From NCBI RefSeq assembly GCF_041916735.1, contig NZ_JAYRYY010000001.1: a stretch of 64,000 nt of DNA; one strand, 5' to 3'. Below are positions 16,993 to 25,123 of the stretch, in pieces. The notes under the pieces were generated by a model. The model was not told the origin of the DNA, did not search any database, and saw only the letters and a list, made by a program, of their open reading frames with translations. Source of the stretch: Zoogloea sp016790385 (GTDB lineage: Bacteria > Pseudomonadota > Gammaproteobacteria > Burkholderiales > Rhodocyclaceae). Positions within the stretch are counted from its first letter, which is position 1. Each line of letters begins with the position of its first letter. Both the position numbers and the translations under genes were made by a program.

Positions 16993-18072
16993 ATGCCCCC
17001 CATCAAGGTCATGATCGTTGACGACTCGGCGGTGGTCCGCCAGGTCTTGTCGGCAACACTGGGCGAGGATCACGCCATCGAGGTCATCGGCGCAGTCGTC
17101 GATCCCGTATTCGCCCTGGAGAGAATGAAGGCCTGCTGGCCGGATGTGATCGTCCTCGACGTGGAGATGCCGCGCATGGACGGCATCACCTTCCTGCGCA
17201 AGATCATGGCCGAGCGTCCCACGCCGGTGGTGATCTGCTCGACCCTGACCGAAAAGGGGTCGGAGACGGCGCTCCAGGCCCTGTCGGCGGGCGCGGTCTG
17301 CGTTGTCTCCAAGCCCAAGATGGGGCTCAAGCAGTTTTTGATCGACAGCTCGGATGACCTGGTCAGCGCAGTCAAGGTGGCGGCCCGGGCCAAGGTGCGG
17401 CGCCTGATGGCAGCGGGCCAGAGCATCCCCGCGCCGACGGCGCCAAAGCTGTCTGCCGATGCCATCCTTCCGTCCGGCACCGCCATGGCCCAGACCACCG
17501 AGACAGTGGTGGCGATCGGCACCTCAACGGGCGGCACCCAGGCGCTGGAGGCGGTGCTGCGCGCGCTGCCGCGGGTCAGCCCGGGCATCGTGGTCGTCCA
17601 GCACATGCCGGAAAAATTCACCGGCGCTTTTGCCCAGCGTCTCGACACGGTGTGCGAGGTGGAAGTGCGTGAAGCGCGCCACGGCGACCGGGTGGTGCCG
17701 GGCCGCGTCCTGATTGCACCCGGGGGGCGCCACATGCTTCTCAAGCGCAGTGGCGCCCAGTACGTGGTGGATGTGGTCGACGGGCCGCCGGTCAGCCGCC
17801 ACCGGCCGTCGGTGGATGTCCTGTTCCGGTCGGTGGCCCGTTTTGCCGGCCGTAACGCAGTGGGCATCATCATGACCGGTATGGGCGATGACGGCGCCCG
17901 GGGCATGAAGGAGATGCATGACGCCGGCGCCTGGACCGTGGCCCAGGACGAGGCCACCTGCGTGGTCTACGGCATGCCCAAGGAGGCCGTGAAGCTGGGC
18001 GCTGCTGACCGCATCCTGCCACTCCAGGACATTCCGTCCGCCATTCTGGGGCGCATCAGCCGCAAGGGTTGA
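16993..18072 (+). CDS. cheB: Chemotaxis methylesterase CheB
   Basis: A 359-residue CheB. The N-terminal receiver has phosphoacceptor Asp56 (VLDVEMPRMDG). The C-terminal esterase/deamidase domain has the catalytic triad Ser178 (GTSTGGTQ), His204 (QHMP) and Asp300 (GMGDDGARG). It removes receptor methyl groups when phosphorylated by CheA. It closes the chemosensory operon; no cheZ or other phosphatase follows. Confidence 0.95.
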   Translation: MPPIKVMIVDDSAVVRQVLSATLGEDHAIEVIGAVVDPVFALERMKACWPDVIVLDVEMPRMDGITFLRKIMAERPTPVVICSTLTEKGSETALQALSAGAVCVVSKPKMGLKQFLIDSSDDLVSAVKVAARAKVRRLMAAGQSIPAPTAPKLSADAILPSGTAMAQTTETVVAIGTSTGGTQALEAVLRALPRVSPGIVVVQHMPEKFTGAFAQRLDTVCEVEVREARHGDRVVPGRVLIAPGGRHMLLKRSGAQYVVDVVDGPPVSRHRPSVDVLFRSVARFAGRNAVGIIMTGMGDDGARGMKEMHDAGAWTVAQDEATCVVYGMPKEAVKLGAADRILPLQDIPSAILGRISRKG

Positions 18073-18193
18073 GGCGGCGGGGCTCGCCCTTGGCCAGGAG
18101 CCTTTGCCTTCAGGGCACCCGGAGCGGTGTTCATCAGGCGGATCAAGGCGGGCCGGGCGCCCGGCCGAGTTGCAGGGGGGATTCCATCCAGCA

Positions 18194-18222
18194 TGGACAT
18201 TCCCGGGATCGCACCGTATAAA
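18194..18222 (+). promoter_or_regulatory. Candidate sigma-70 promoter of the TIR/STAND module
   Basis: TGGACA (18194-18199) and TATAAA (18217-18222) are separated by exactly 17 bases. Each is one base from consensus. The -10 ends 36 bases before the ATG at 18259. It suggests that the accessory module is transcribed separately from the che operon. Confidence 0.55.
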
Positions 18223-18258
18223 GGAATTGACGCTGCCGGTCCAAGGAGAGCCCTTTCC

Positions 18259-18594
18259 ATGACGCACCGCCTCGTGTTCCTACTGCTTGGGCTGTTGGCG
18301 GCCGTCTGCCTGCCGGCTGGCGATGCCCTGGCCGGCTGCACGACCCGCGAACGCATCCAGCTGCGCAACGAGGGGGTGCCGCCCATGGAGATTGACCGCC
18401 TGTGCGGTGTGATCCCGCAGCGCCCGCCATCCATGCCGATGGCGCCCTTGCCCCAGCAGCAGATTCAACGCCCCCGCTTTGCCACCCAGTGCATGACCAG
18501 CGCCGGGCCCTGTCCGATGGCAGTGGCGATGCTGGTGGGCTCGGCCTGCGCCTGTTACACGCCCTGGGGCGCTGTCCCCGGGCTTGCCCAGTAG
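18259..18594 (+). CDS. Small exported, probably lipidated, Cys-rich-tail protein
   Basis: A 111-residue protein of unknown function. The first 22 residues form a signal peptide ending in Leu-Ala-Gly-Cys, a match to the lipobox. Cleavage before Cys would give a lipoprotein, though type I cleavage is possible. A Pro/Met/Gln-rich middle (about residues 55-75) leads to a C-terminal domain with four cysteines spaced as C-x6-C-x11-C-x-C, ending in a Thr-Pro-x-Gly-x-x-Pro-Gly motif. AAGGAG at 18243-18248 sets the start. It lies 8 bases upstream of the TIR/caspase fusion and is probably in the same transcript. Confidence 0.65.
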   Translation: MTHRLVFLLLGLLAAVCLPAGDALAGCTTRERIQLRNEGVPPMEIDRLCGVIPQRPPSMPMAPLPQQQIQRPRFATQCMTSAGPCPMAVAMLVGSACACYTPWGAVPGLAQ

Positions 18595-18602
18595 GCACCG
18601 CC

Positions 18603-20669
18603 ATGGCCGACATCTTTCTCAGTTACGGACACGCCGACCGGGCCCGCGCGGAAGTGCTCGCCGTGGCCCTGGCAAGCCGCTTCTCGGTGTGGTGGGACAA
18701 GGATCTGGATGCCGCCTGCACTTGGCGCACGGAGCTGGAGGAGCAGATTGACGCGGCCCGCTGCGTGCTGGTGCTGTGGACCGAGCATTCCCGCGAAAAG
18801 GACTTCGTGCGCTCGGAAGCCAGCCGCGCCGCCCAGCGCCGGACGCTGCTCCAGGTGTGCCTCGACGACGGCGATGTTCCCCTTGGCTTTTCCGAATCCC
18901 AGTGGATCGATCTGCGCGCCTGGAGCGGGGAGGGGGATGATCCGCTGTTGATCGAAGCGCTGATGACGCCCCTGGAGAAGCGCGTGCGGGGCAACCGGGC
19001 GGCCCTGCTCGTGGGCGTTGACGCCTACGCCCATGGCGCGGGCTTCCAGGCGCCGGGCTGCGCCTCGTCCAACGTGGATGCCATGCGCAAGCTGCTGGCC
19101 GACAGGGACGATACGCACTTTCAGGTTGAAACCCTGATCAATCCCGAAAAGACAGCGCTCATGAAGAACCTGCATAAGGTCTTCAAGGATGCCCTGCCCA
19201 ACGACACGGTGCTGCTGTACTACTGCGGCCACGCCAAGTTGTCGGCCCGGGGTGATCTCTACCTGTGCCCCAACGACTCCGAACTCGACTATCTGGACGC
19301 CACGGCCATTTCCATGGAGTGGATCGCCAAGCGGGCCTTGAACGAGAGCAGCGCGTCCCAGCTGGTCATCCTGCTCGACTGCATCTACAGCCTGACCCCC
19401 GATGCGGTCGGACAGGTGGACATTCCATCCATCCTCGTCTCCAACCTTGGGCAAGGGCAGGGAAAGTACGTGCTCTCCGGTTGTACCGTGCTGGATCGGG
19501 ACGTGGCCGAGAGGGGGGCTGCCGTGTCCCGGCTGGTGCGCTGGTTCGTGCACGGTGTCGAAACCTTCGAGGCCGACGATGGGGACAGCATCCTCACCGC
19601 CGACGAGATCTGCCGTTACGTACAGGCCCGCATCGAGGTCGAGGCGCCCGAAAACAAGCCCCTGAGCAAGGGCTTCAACACCAACTCCAGCCGCGGCGAG
19701 GTTGCCCGGCGCACCACGGCCGCCCCCACCGCCACGGCGCTGCGCGGAAACCGGGAGTTCTTCCTGGCCATTCGCGGTGCCCTGGACGAAGGGCGTCTGG
19801 TGCCCCTGCTGGGGGATGGCGTTTTCGGCAGCGGCCCGCTCAGTGCCTTCCGTCTGGTGAGTGCCCTCATCGAGACCGCCGGGCTGGAGGCAGGCATGCG
19901 CCTGGACGAGCGCTACACCCTGGCCACCGCCGCCGAATACCTGCTCCTGGTGTTTGGAGGTGAGCGGGGCGCCTTCCTCAAACGACTCACCAATGTACTC
20001 AAGACGCAGAGCCCCACCGTCGCCCAGACCCAGACCCACCGTTTCCTGGCCTCCATGCAGACGCCGTGGATCGTGGTGTCCGCCAGCTATGACTGGGTTT
20101 TCGAAAGCCTGCTGGAAGCAGCCGGCCTGCCTTTCACGGTGGTCACCCATATCCTGACGGCCGAAGACGACGAGCTGGACGGCCGCCTGCTGGTGATTCG
20201 GCGCGGCGGGGCAACGCCGTCGGTGGAAGTCAAACTGGCCGACAACTGGCTGCTGTCGGATCTGGGCGAGCACGGCGAGCGCATCATCTACAAGATCGTG
20301 GGCTCGCCCTTTGCCAACGAGCTCGCCGACCGGCGTTCCGGCATCGACACTGTGGTCATCACCGAGAGCGACCACATGACCTTCCTCGGCCGCCTCGAGA
20401 ACGAACACACCAAGCCACCCAGTGCCTTCTCGAGACGCTTGCAGAAAAGCGCCCTGTTGTTCCTGGGCTATAACCTGGACGTGTGGCATTACCGCCTCGT
20501 CGGCCACATCTTCAGTAACGAGGGGCAGGTGCGGCCGCGACGGCGTTACGCGGTCCGCACGGCGGTGTCGCCCATTGAAGAGCGTTTCTGGGCGCAGCTG
20601 GTGGCCGCCGAGGATCGCCTGCAATCCGACTGCGAAGCCTTTGTCCAGACCCTTGGCCAGTTCAAGTAG
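18603..20669 (+). CDS. TIR - caspase-like - SIR2-like fusion protein
   Basis: A 688-residue cytosolic protein with three modules. Residues 3-125 are a TIR domain (FLSY box at 5-8, WRTELEEQI helix at 41-49, VLVLW strand). Residues 131-345 are a caspase-like (peptidase C14) domain with His210 in YYCGH. The sequence after the second strand is LLDCIYS (257-263), so the usual nucleophile Cys of the D-x-C-[HYF]-S-G motif is Ile261. Residues 383-640 resemble SIR2_2-type domains: GDG at 404-406, SASYD at 493-497, YKIVGS at 563-568 and LFLGYNLD at 619-626. The usual catalytic Asn and His are Ser495 and Val566. TIR and SIR2 domains of defence proteins consume NAD; here TIR is the likelier active enzyme. 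The SIR2 call is by motif only. It overlaps no neighbour and precedes the STAND gene by 9 bases. Confidence 0.75.
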   Translation: MADIFLSYGHADRARAEVLAVALASRFSVWWDKDLDAACTWRTELEEQIDAARCVLVLWTEHSREKDFVRSEASRAAQRRTLLQVCLDDGDVPLGFSESQWIDLRAWSGEGDDPLLIEALMTPLEKRVRGNRAALLVGVDAYAHGAGFQAPGCASSNVDAMRKLLADRDDTHFQVETLINPEKTALMKNLHKVFKDALPNDTVLLYYCGHAKLSARGDLYLCPNDSELDYLDATAISMEWIAKRALNESSASQLVILLDCIYSLTPDAVGQVDIPSILVSNLGQGQGKYVLSGCTVLDRDVAERGAAVSRLVRWFVHGVETFEADDGDSILTADEICRYVQARIEVEAPENKPLSKGFNTNSSRGEVARRTTAAPTATALRGNREFFLAIRGALDEGRLVPLLGDGVFGSGPLSAFRLVSALIETAGLEAGMRLDERYTLATAAEYLLLVFGGERGAFLKRLTNVLKTQSPTVAQTQTHRFLASMQTPWIVVSASYDWVFESLLEAAGLPFTVVTHILTAEDDELDGRLLVIRRGGATPSVEVKLADNWLLSDLGEHGERIIYKIVGSPFANELADRRSGIDTVVITESDHMTFLGRLENEHTKPPSAFSRRLQKSALLFLGYNLDVWHYRLVGHIFSNEGQVRPRRRYAVRTAVSPIEERFWAQLVAAEDRLQSDCEAFVQTLGQFK

Positions 20670-20678
20670 GGCACATCC

Positions 20679-23600
20679 ATGTCCGACGCCCCCCATTCCC
20701 TGCTGCCCGCCGATGTGCATGAGCCCTACATCGGGCTCAAACCCTACACCGAGGCCGAGCGCGACCGTTTTTTCGGGCGGGAGCGGGATGCCCAGCTGCT
20801 GATCAACAAGCTCTTCTCCCACCCCCTCACGCTGCTGTACGCACCCTCGGGGGTGGGCAAGACCTCCCTGCTGCGGGCGCTGGTCATCCCCGAGCTGCGC
20901 GCCGAAGAGGCCCAGGTGGTCTACTTCGACAAGTGGAACACCCCCGATCCCTGTGATGCGGTGGCCCAGGCCGTGGCCGGCGGGCCGGTGGCGGCGGGGC
21001 AGGGGCAGCTTGCCGAGGCCGCGCGCGCGGCCCTGGGGCGGGATAGCAGCACCCTGGTGCTGGTGCTGGACCAGTTCGAGGAATATCTGCAACGCTACGC
21101 GGGCGATCTGGGCAATCTGCCGGCGGCCCTGGGCGCCTTGCTGCGTAGCAGCCTCGACCTGCGCGTGGTGCTGTCTTTTCGCGAGGAATTCCTGGCCAGC
21201 GTCGACGCCTGCCTGCGCGGGCATGTACTGGCCCTGTTTGCCTCCACCTACCACCTGGAACACCTGGACCGGGAGCGCGCCCGGGAGGCCATCGCGGCCC
21301 CGGCCCGGCGTTACGGGGGCGAATGCGAAGAGGCCCTGGTGGACCGCCTGCTCGATGATCTGGCGCCCGGCGACCCCGAGAAGTCCGCCGCCCGCCTGTA
21401 CCGGGGTGGCATCGAGCTGCCCTTCCTCCAGCTCATCTGCCGTTGCCTGTGGAACAAATCCCTCGCATCCGGAAGCCCCGGCCTGCGCATGACCGACTAC
21501 CTGGCGCTGGGCGAGCGGCGCGGCATCATCGCCGCCTACCTGCACGACGTGACCCGCCATTTCGGTCTGCTCCAGTCCCTCGATGCGGCCAAGGTGCTCA
21601 AGGCCCTGGCGCCCCGCAACGGCGTGAAGATCGCCTACCCCCTCGAAGCCCTGGCGGCCCAGGCGGGCACCTCCGAGCAGCGCACCGAGCGGGTTCTCGA
21701 TGTGCTCCGGGAGCACCGCATCGTGCGCACCCGGGACGCCGCCGGGGGCATCAGCTTTGAGCTGCAACACGATGCCTTCATCGAAATCGTGCGCCCCTGG
21801 GCGGAGCGGCGTTTTCGGCGCCGCAACCAGTGTTTCGGCGGCCTGTTTGGCGTGGCCCTGCTGCTGGCGATGGCCGCCAACGTGTATACCCTGCGACAGG
21901 ACCGGCTGGAGGCCAACGCCCGCCGGGTCGCCGCGGAAGTGACGGATCGTGTCGAGGTGGATACCCGCCGTGCGCTCCAGGAGGCACTCAAGCTGGCGGC
22001 CGAGTCCGACGACCGCAACGTGCGCAACACCCTGCGTCTGGCGATTTCGGGCTTCCTGCACAACCCGGCGCTGGCGCCCCACAAGGGCGCGGCAAACGGC
22101 GTGGCCTTCAGCCGCGATGGGGCCTGGATCGTCAGTGCCGGCGACGACGGCGAAGCGCGCCTGCTCCACAGCCGGAGTCTGGCCGTACAGGCCGGTTCAA
22201 CGCACGCCGGCCCGGTGGTCGCGGTTGCGGTTTCCGAGGATGGCTCGCGGGTTGTATCGGCCGGGCGGGACGGTTTTCTGCGGGTGTGGGACCGCAACGG
22301 CAAGGTGCTGACCGAGTGCGGCCACAAGAACGGACCGGCCTGGCTCGATGCGGACATCAGCCGGGACGGCAAGCGGGTGGTGGCGATCCGCGAGTCGGAG
22401 GACGGCACTTCACCCGATCTGCTGCTCGCCGAAACGGGCGGACGCTGTAGCCTGACCCGCCTCTCGGGTCACTTCGGCAACGTGGGCTCCGCCGCCTTCG
22501 ACGAGAGCGGCCGCTGGGTGTTGTCCTACGGCAACAACGACAACACCGCCCGCATCTGGCAGGCGGAAGATGGCCGCCTGAGCGCCACCCTGACCCACCC
22601 CGACGAAGTCTTTGGGGCCAGCTTTTCTTCCGACAGCAGTGAGGTGGCGGTGGCGGTGGCCGACGGAACCGTGTATCGCTGGACGGCCCGGGGGCGGCTC
22701 ATCGGCCATCCCCTCACACTCCCGGTCCAGGCGGATCAGCCGCCGGTGTCCGCCACCTCGGCTCGCTACGCCCCCGATGGCCGGCGCCTTGTCGTCACCA
22801 GTTCGGATGGGGGCGTGTACGTATGGGATGTGCAGCCCGACACGCAACTGCCCGGCGCCGCCCCCCTGGCCCTCCCCGGGGTGCATGCGGGGGGCGCCTT
22901 GGCGGCCTATTTCAGTCCGGACGGGCGGCGCATCATGTCCTACGGCAGGGACGACACTCTGAGGGTGTGGGACGAGCCCTTTGCCTTCCGCGCCCGCGAG
23001 TTCCGCGGCCATGGGCAGGAGGTGCGAGCAGCCATGTTTGCCCCGGACAGCGCCCGGGTGGTGAGTGCGGGGGCCGATGGCACCGTGAAGCTGTGGCGTC
23101 TCCAGCCCGCCGATTTCCTCCCCCCCATGGGTAATGGTCTGATCCTCAGCCCCAGCGGCCGTTACAGCTTCAGCATCGCCAGTGGCGAGCTGCTTGAAGT
23201 GGGCGGCGCCACAGGCCGCAATCTGCTGAGAAAGGGCGAGGTGGTGCGCACAGCGGTCTTCAGCGGCGATGCCAGGCTGATCGCCCTTGGCATGACCAGC
23301 GGGCATCTCAAGGTGCTTCCGGTGTCTGGCGGCGACCCCGTCTTCGAGGTGGACGATCTTGAAAGCCCGCTCTACGCGCTTGCCTTTGACCGGCGCGGCC
23401 GGCGGCTGGCCAGCGGTGGCTCGGACGGGCGCCTGCGCCTTTACGATCTGGATGCCCCCAAGCCGGACCATGGCGGCATCGCCGCCCACGCAGGCCCGGT
23501 GATCAGCCTCGACATCCACCCCGATGGCGAACGGATCGTCTCCACCGGAGCCGATGGTGCGGCCCGGGTGTGGAGTTGGAGCCGGCAGCCCCTCAGCACC

Positions 23601-23771
23601 CTCGAAGGCGAGGCCGACCGGGTGCGGGACGCCCGCTTCAGCGCCGACGGCAGGCGCATTCTGCGGCGTAACGGTGACCGCATCACCACCTTCGACGGCG
23701 AAGCATGGGCCCGGGCCGATGGTGATCTGACCACCTTTGCCCGAGAGCTGCTCACTGCTCCAGGGCAGTGA
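20679..23771 (+). CDS. STAND NTPase with transmembrane segment and WD40 repeats
   Basis: A 1030-residue protein. Residues 15-45 carry the PYIGLKPYTEAERDRFFGRE entry motif of nSTAND1-type ATPases. Walker A is at 55-62 (APSGVGKT) and Walker B at 126-135 (LVLVLDQFEE), with winged-helix-like sequence to about 375. A single hydrophobic helix at 385-405 follows a basic stretch, so the ATPase is probably cytoplasmic. Residues from about 470 to 1010 contain many WD40 repeats (VSAGRDGFLRVWD, VSAGADGTVKLW, VSTGADGAARVW), forming one or two propellers. STAND proteins are ATP switches that oligomerise on sensing a ligand. With a C-terminal helix orientation by the positive-inside rule, the propeller would face the periplasm, but this is uncertain. 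It is encoded 9 bases after the TIR fusion, so it is probably the sensor for it. Confidence 0.85.
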   Translation: MSDAPHSLLPADVHEPYIGLKPYTEAERDRFFGRERDAQLLINKLFSHPLTLLYAPSGVGKTSLLRALVIPELRAEEAQVVYFDKWNTPDPCDAVAQAVAGGPVAAGQGQLAEAARAALGRDSSTLVLVLDQFEEYLQRYAGDLGNLPAALGALLRSSLDLRVVLSFREEFLASVDACLRGHVLALFASTYHLEHLDRERAREAIAAPARRYGGECEEALVDRLLDDLAPGDPEKSAARLYRGGIELPFLQLICRCLWNKSLASGSPGLRMTDYLALGERRGIIAAYLHDVTRHFGLLQSLDAAKVLKALAPRNGVKIAYPLEALAAQAGTSEQRTERVLDVLREHRIVRTRDAAGGISFELQHDAFIEIVRPWAERRFRRRNQCFGGLFGVALLLAMAANVYTLRQDRLEANARRVAAEVTDRVEVDTRRALQEALKLAAESDDRNVRNTLRLAISGFLHNPALAPHKGAANGVAFSRDGAWIVSAGDDGEARLLHSRSLAVQAGSTHAGPVVAVAVSEDGSRVVSAGRDGFLRVWDRNGKVLTECGHKNGPAWLDADISRDGKRVVAIRESEDGTSPDLLLAETGGRCSLTRLSGHFGNVGSAAFDESGRWVLSYGNNDNTARIWQAEDGRLSATLTHPDEVFGASFSSDSSEVAVAVADGTVYRWTARGRLIGHPLTLPVQADQPPVSATSARYAPDGRRLVVTSSDGGVYVWDVQPDTQLPGAAPLALPGVHAGGALAAYFSPDGRRIMSYGRDDTLRVWDEPFAFRAREFRGHGQEVRAAMFAPDSARVVSAGADGTVKLWRLQPADFLPPMGNGLILSPSGRYSFSIASGELLEVGGATGRNLLRKGEVVRTAVFSGDARLIALGMTSGHLKVLPVSGGDPVFEVDDLESPLYALAFDRRGRRLASGGSDGRLRLYDLDAPKPDHGGIAAHAGPVISLDIHPDGERIVSTGADGAARVWSWSRQPLSTLEGEADRVRDARFSADGRRILRRNGDRITTFDGEAWARADGDLTTFARELLTAPGQ

Positions 23772-24133
23772 ATGCGGTCGCCACGGGGGGGCGCTTCCGG
23801 CCGTGCCCGCTCGCGCTTCGGTGCGCACCCGAAACCGGATTCAGGGGTGAGCGCCGCGAACATAAAACGATAAATTTATCTATTTCGCCATTAAATAAGA
23901 TGGTTTTGTTTGTTCTGCATTTTCTTCCGGTGTAGGCCCGCGACCGTCGGAAGATGCCTGGCCGGGCTCATCAAGTGCCTGAATAATTGCAAAAAGTGAC
24001 GCCCTGTGCGCATTTTTGCGGCTTCCTTGCGGCGATTCCGGGAGGGCTGTGAAGGATTCCTCAGCAACGGACAGGTTATGAATGAATAATAAAAACAACA
24101 AAAATATCAACGGTTCCTGGTCCGGACATCCCC
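23772..24133. other. Intergenic region after the STAND gene
   Basis: A 362-base gene-free stretch with two AT-rich patches (about 23855-23915 and 24060-24115). It holds AATAAAAAC at 24088-24096, similar to the repeated motif upstream of the chemosensory operon, and shares ACATAAAACG (23860 region) with the 8559 region. It probably holds the promoter of the gene at 24134. No strong terminator follows the STAND gene. Confidence 0.45.
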
Positions 24134-24622
24134 ATGCCCTACGAAGCCATTACCGCCAGCCCCCGCAGAGAGAAGCCCGCATTGCACATGGGTGGGCTTG
24201 AGGGCGGGTTTGTGCTTGAGGGGGCGGAGCGCCCGGCTTCCCGCGCCATCGACATTCTGGTGCTGCGGGAGGATGCGGAAAGTGGGCAGGCCCTTGCCGA
24301 CAGTCTCACCGAACTCCTGCCCGCAGGCAGCCGGACATCCGCCACCCCCAGCGGCTTTGAAGCTCTGATCGAGATTGGCGAGCGTCGTCCCGACGTTCTC
24401 ATCACCGATCTTGGCGTTGCGGGCCTGGATTTCTTTCGCATGGTCCATTTTCTAAGGGACCACGCCCGGGAGCGCCTGATGGTGGTGGTCCTGGTGGCCT
24501 CCGAAGCCGACCGGGCCGGCGTCCGCGAACGACTGCCAGAGGATGTTGCGGTGCTTGGTTTGCCGGCGGAAAGCGCGAATCTCGCGGCGCGGGTATGGGC
24601 GCTGCTGAAGGACGGCCCGTAA
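24134..24622 (+). CDS. Degenerate receiver-domain protein (paralogue of the one at 8607)
   Basis: A 162-residue protein. Residues 38-158 have a receiver-like fold with Asp92 at the phosphoacceptor position (LITDLGVAGLDF). The Lys-Pro is replaced by Leu143-Pro, and the acidic pair reads Glu-Asp in VLREDAES. It closely resembles the receiver half of the protein at 8607 (PDVLI-D-L-V-GLD, ASEADR, LPEDV patterns) but has no helix-turn-helix; its first 35 residues are unrelated and probably disordered. It is followed by a STAS gene, repeating the composition of the chemosensory operon's head. Confidence 0.65.
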   Translation: MPYEAITASPRREKPALHMGGLEGGFVLEGAERPASRAIDILVLREDAESGQALADSLTELLPAGSRTSATPSGFEALIEIGERRPDVLITDLGVAGLDFFRMVHFLRDHARERLMVVVLVASEADRAGVRERLPEDVAVLGLPAESANLAARVWALLKDGP

Positions 24623-24741
24623 AAGTGTTGTCAGCCCGCAGCGATCAGATGGCGGCCTGAGGGGCGCCTCTCCCCGATCTCGAGGCATTTCCCCGGACAG
24701 CCGCCGCCCGGGTGGCTGCCAGCCCAATGGAGAATGGTGTA

Positions 24742-25056
24742 ATGGTTAAATCCGAAGCCCGCCGTGACGGGGGGCAGCGCCTGCTGATCGTTGGCCCGAT
24801 GACCCTATCGACGGAGGCCCACTGGCGTGAGCGCCTGCTGGCGGTGGACGACGCGCAGGGCGACATGGAGCTGGATCTGTCCGGTGTCAGCGATATTGAT
24901 GCCGCGGCGATACAGCTGCTGGTGCGCCTGCGCCAGCGGGCGCGGGGGGCGTCGCGCCGCCTGTGTCTGCTGGCACCCAGCACCTGCGTGCATGAAGCGC
25001 TGGATTTCTGTCACTTGAGCGAATTCTTCGAGATCCCGCGGGCCGCCCGGCCCTGA
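24742..25056 (+). CDS. STAS-domain protein (paralogue of the one at 10848)
   Basis: A 104-residue STAS domain with LDLSGVSDIDAAAIQLL at the signature loop; the phosphorylatable Ser of classic anti-anti-sigma factors is Ala. The start at 24742 gives exactly the paralogue's length and has GGAG at 24729-24732; in-frame GTG 24712 and ATG 24727 are alternatives. It ends shortly before a bidirectional hairpin and the convergent nrdJ. Confidence 0.75.
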   Translation: MVKSEARRDGGQRLLIVGPMTLSTEAHWRERLLAVDDAQGDMELDLSGVSDIDAAAIQLLVRLRQRARGASRRLCLLAPSTCVHEALDFCHLSEFFEIPRAARP

Positions 25057-25064
25057 TCCGCTGC

Positions 25065-25091
25065 GGCGGGCCCACCCCTGGCAGGCCCGCC
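25065..25091. terminator. Bidirectional hairpin between STAS gene and nrdJ
   Basis: GGCGGGCC at 25065-25072 pairs with GGCCCGCC at 25084-25091 around an 11-base loop. It lies between two convergent genes. No U-tract is present on either side. Confidence 0.5.
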
Positions 25092-25123
25092 GAGTTTGGC
25101 GGAGCGGTGATCTCAGCCCGGCA

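Noticed and set aside
18555..22169. 1204-residue open frame on the minus strand
   Set aside because: It covers the TIR fusion and STAND genes, which have clear domain motifs on the plus strand; the antisense protein has no recognisable motif.
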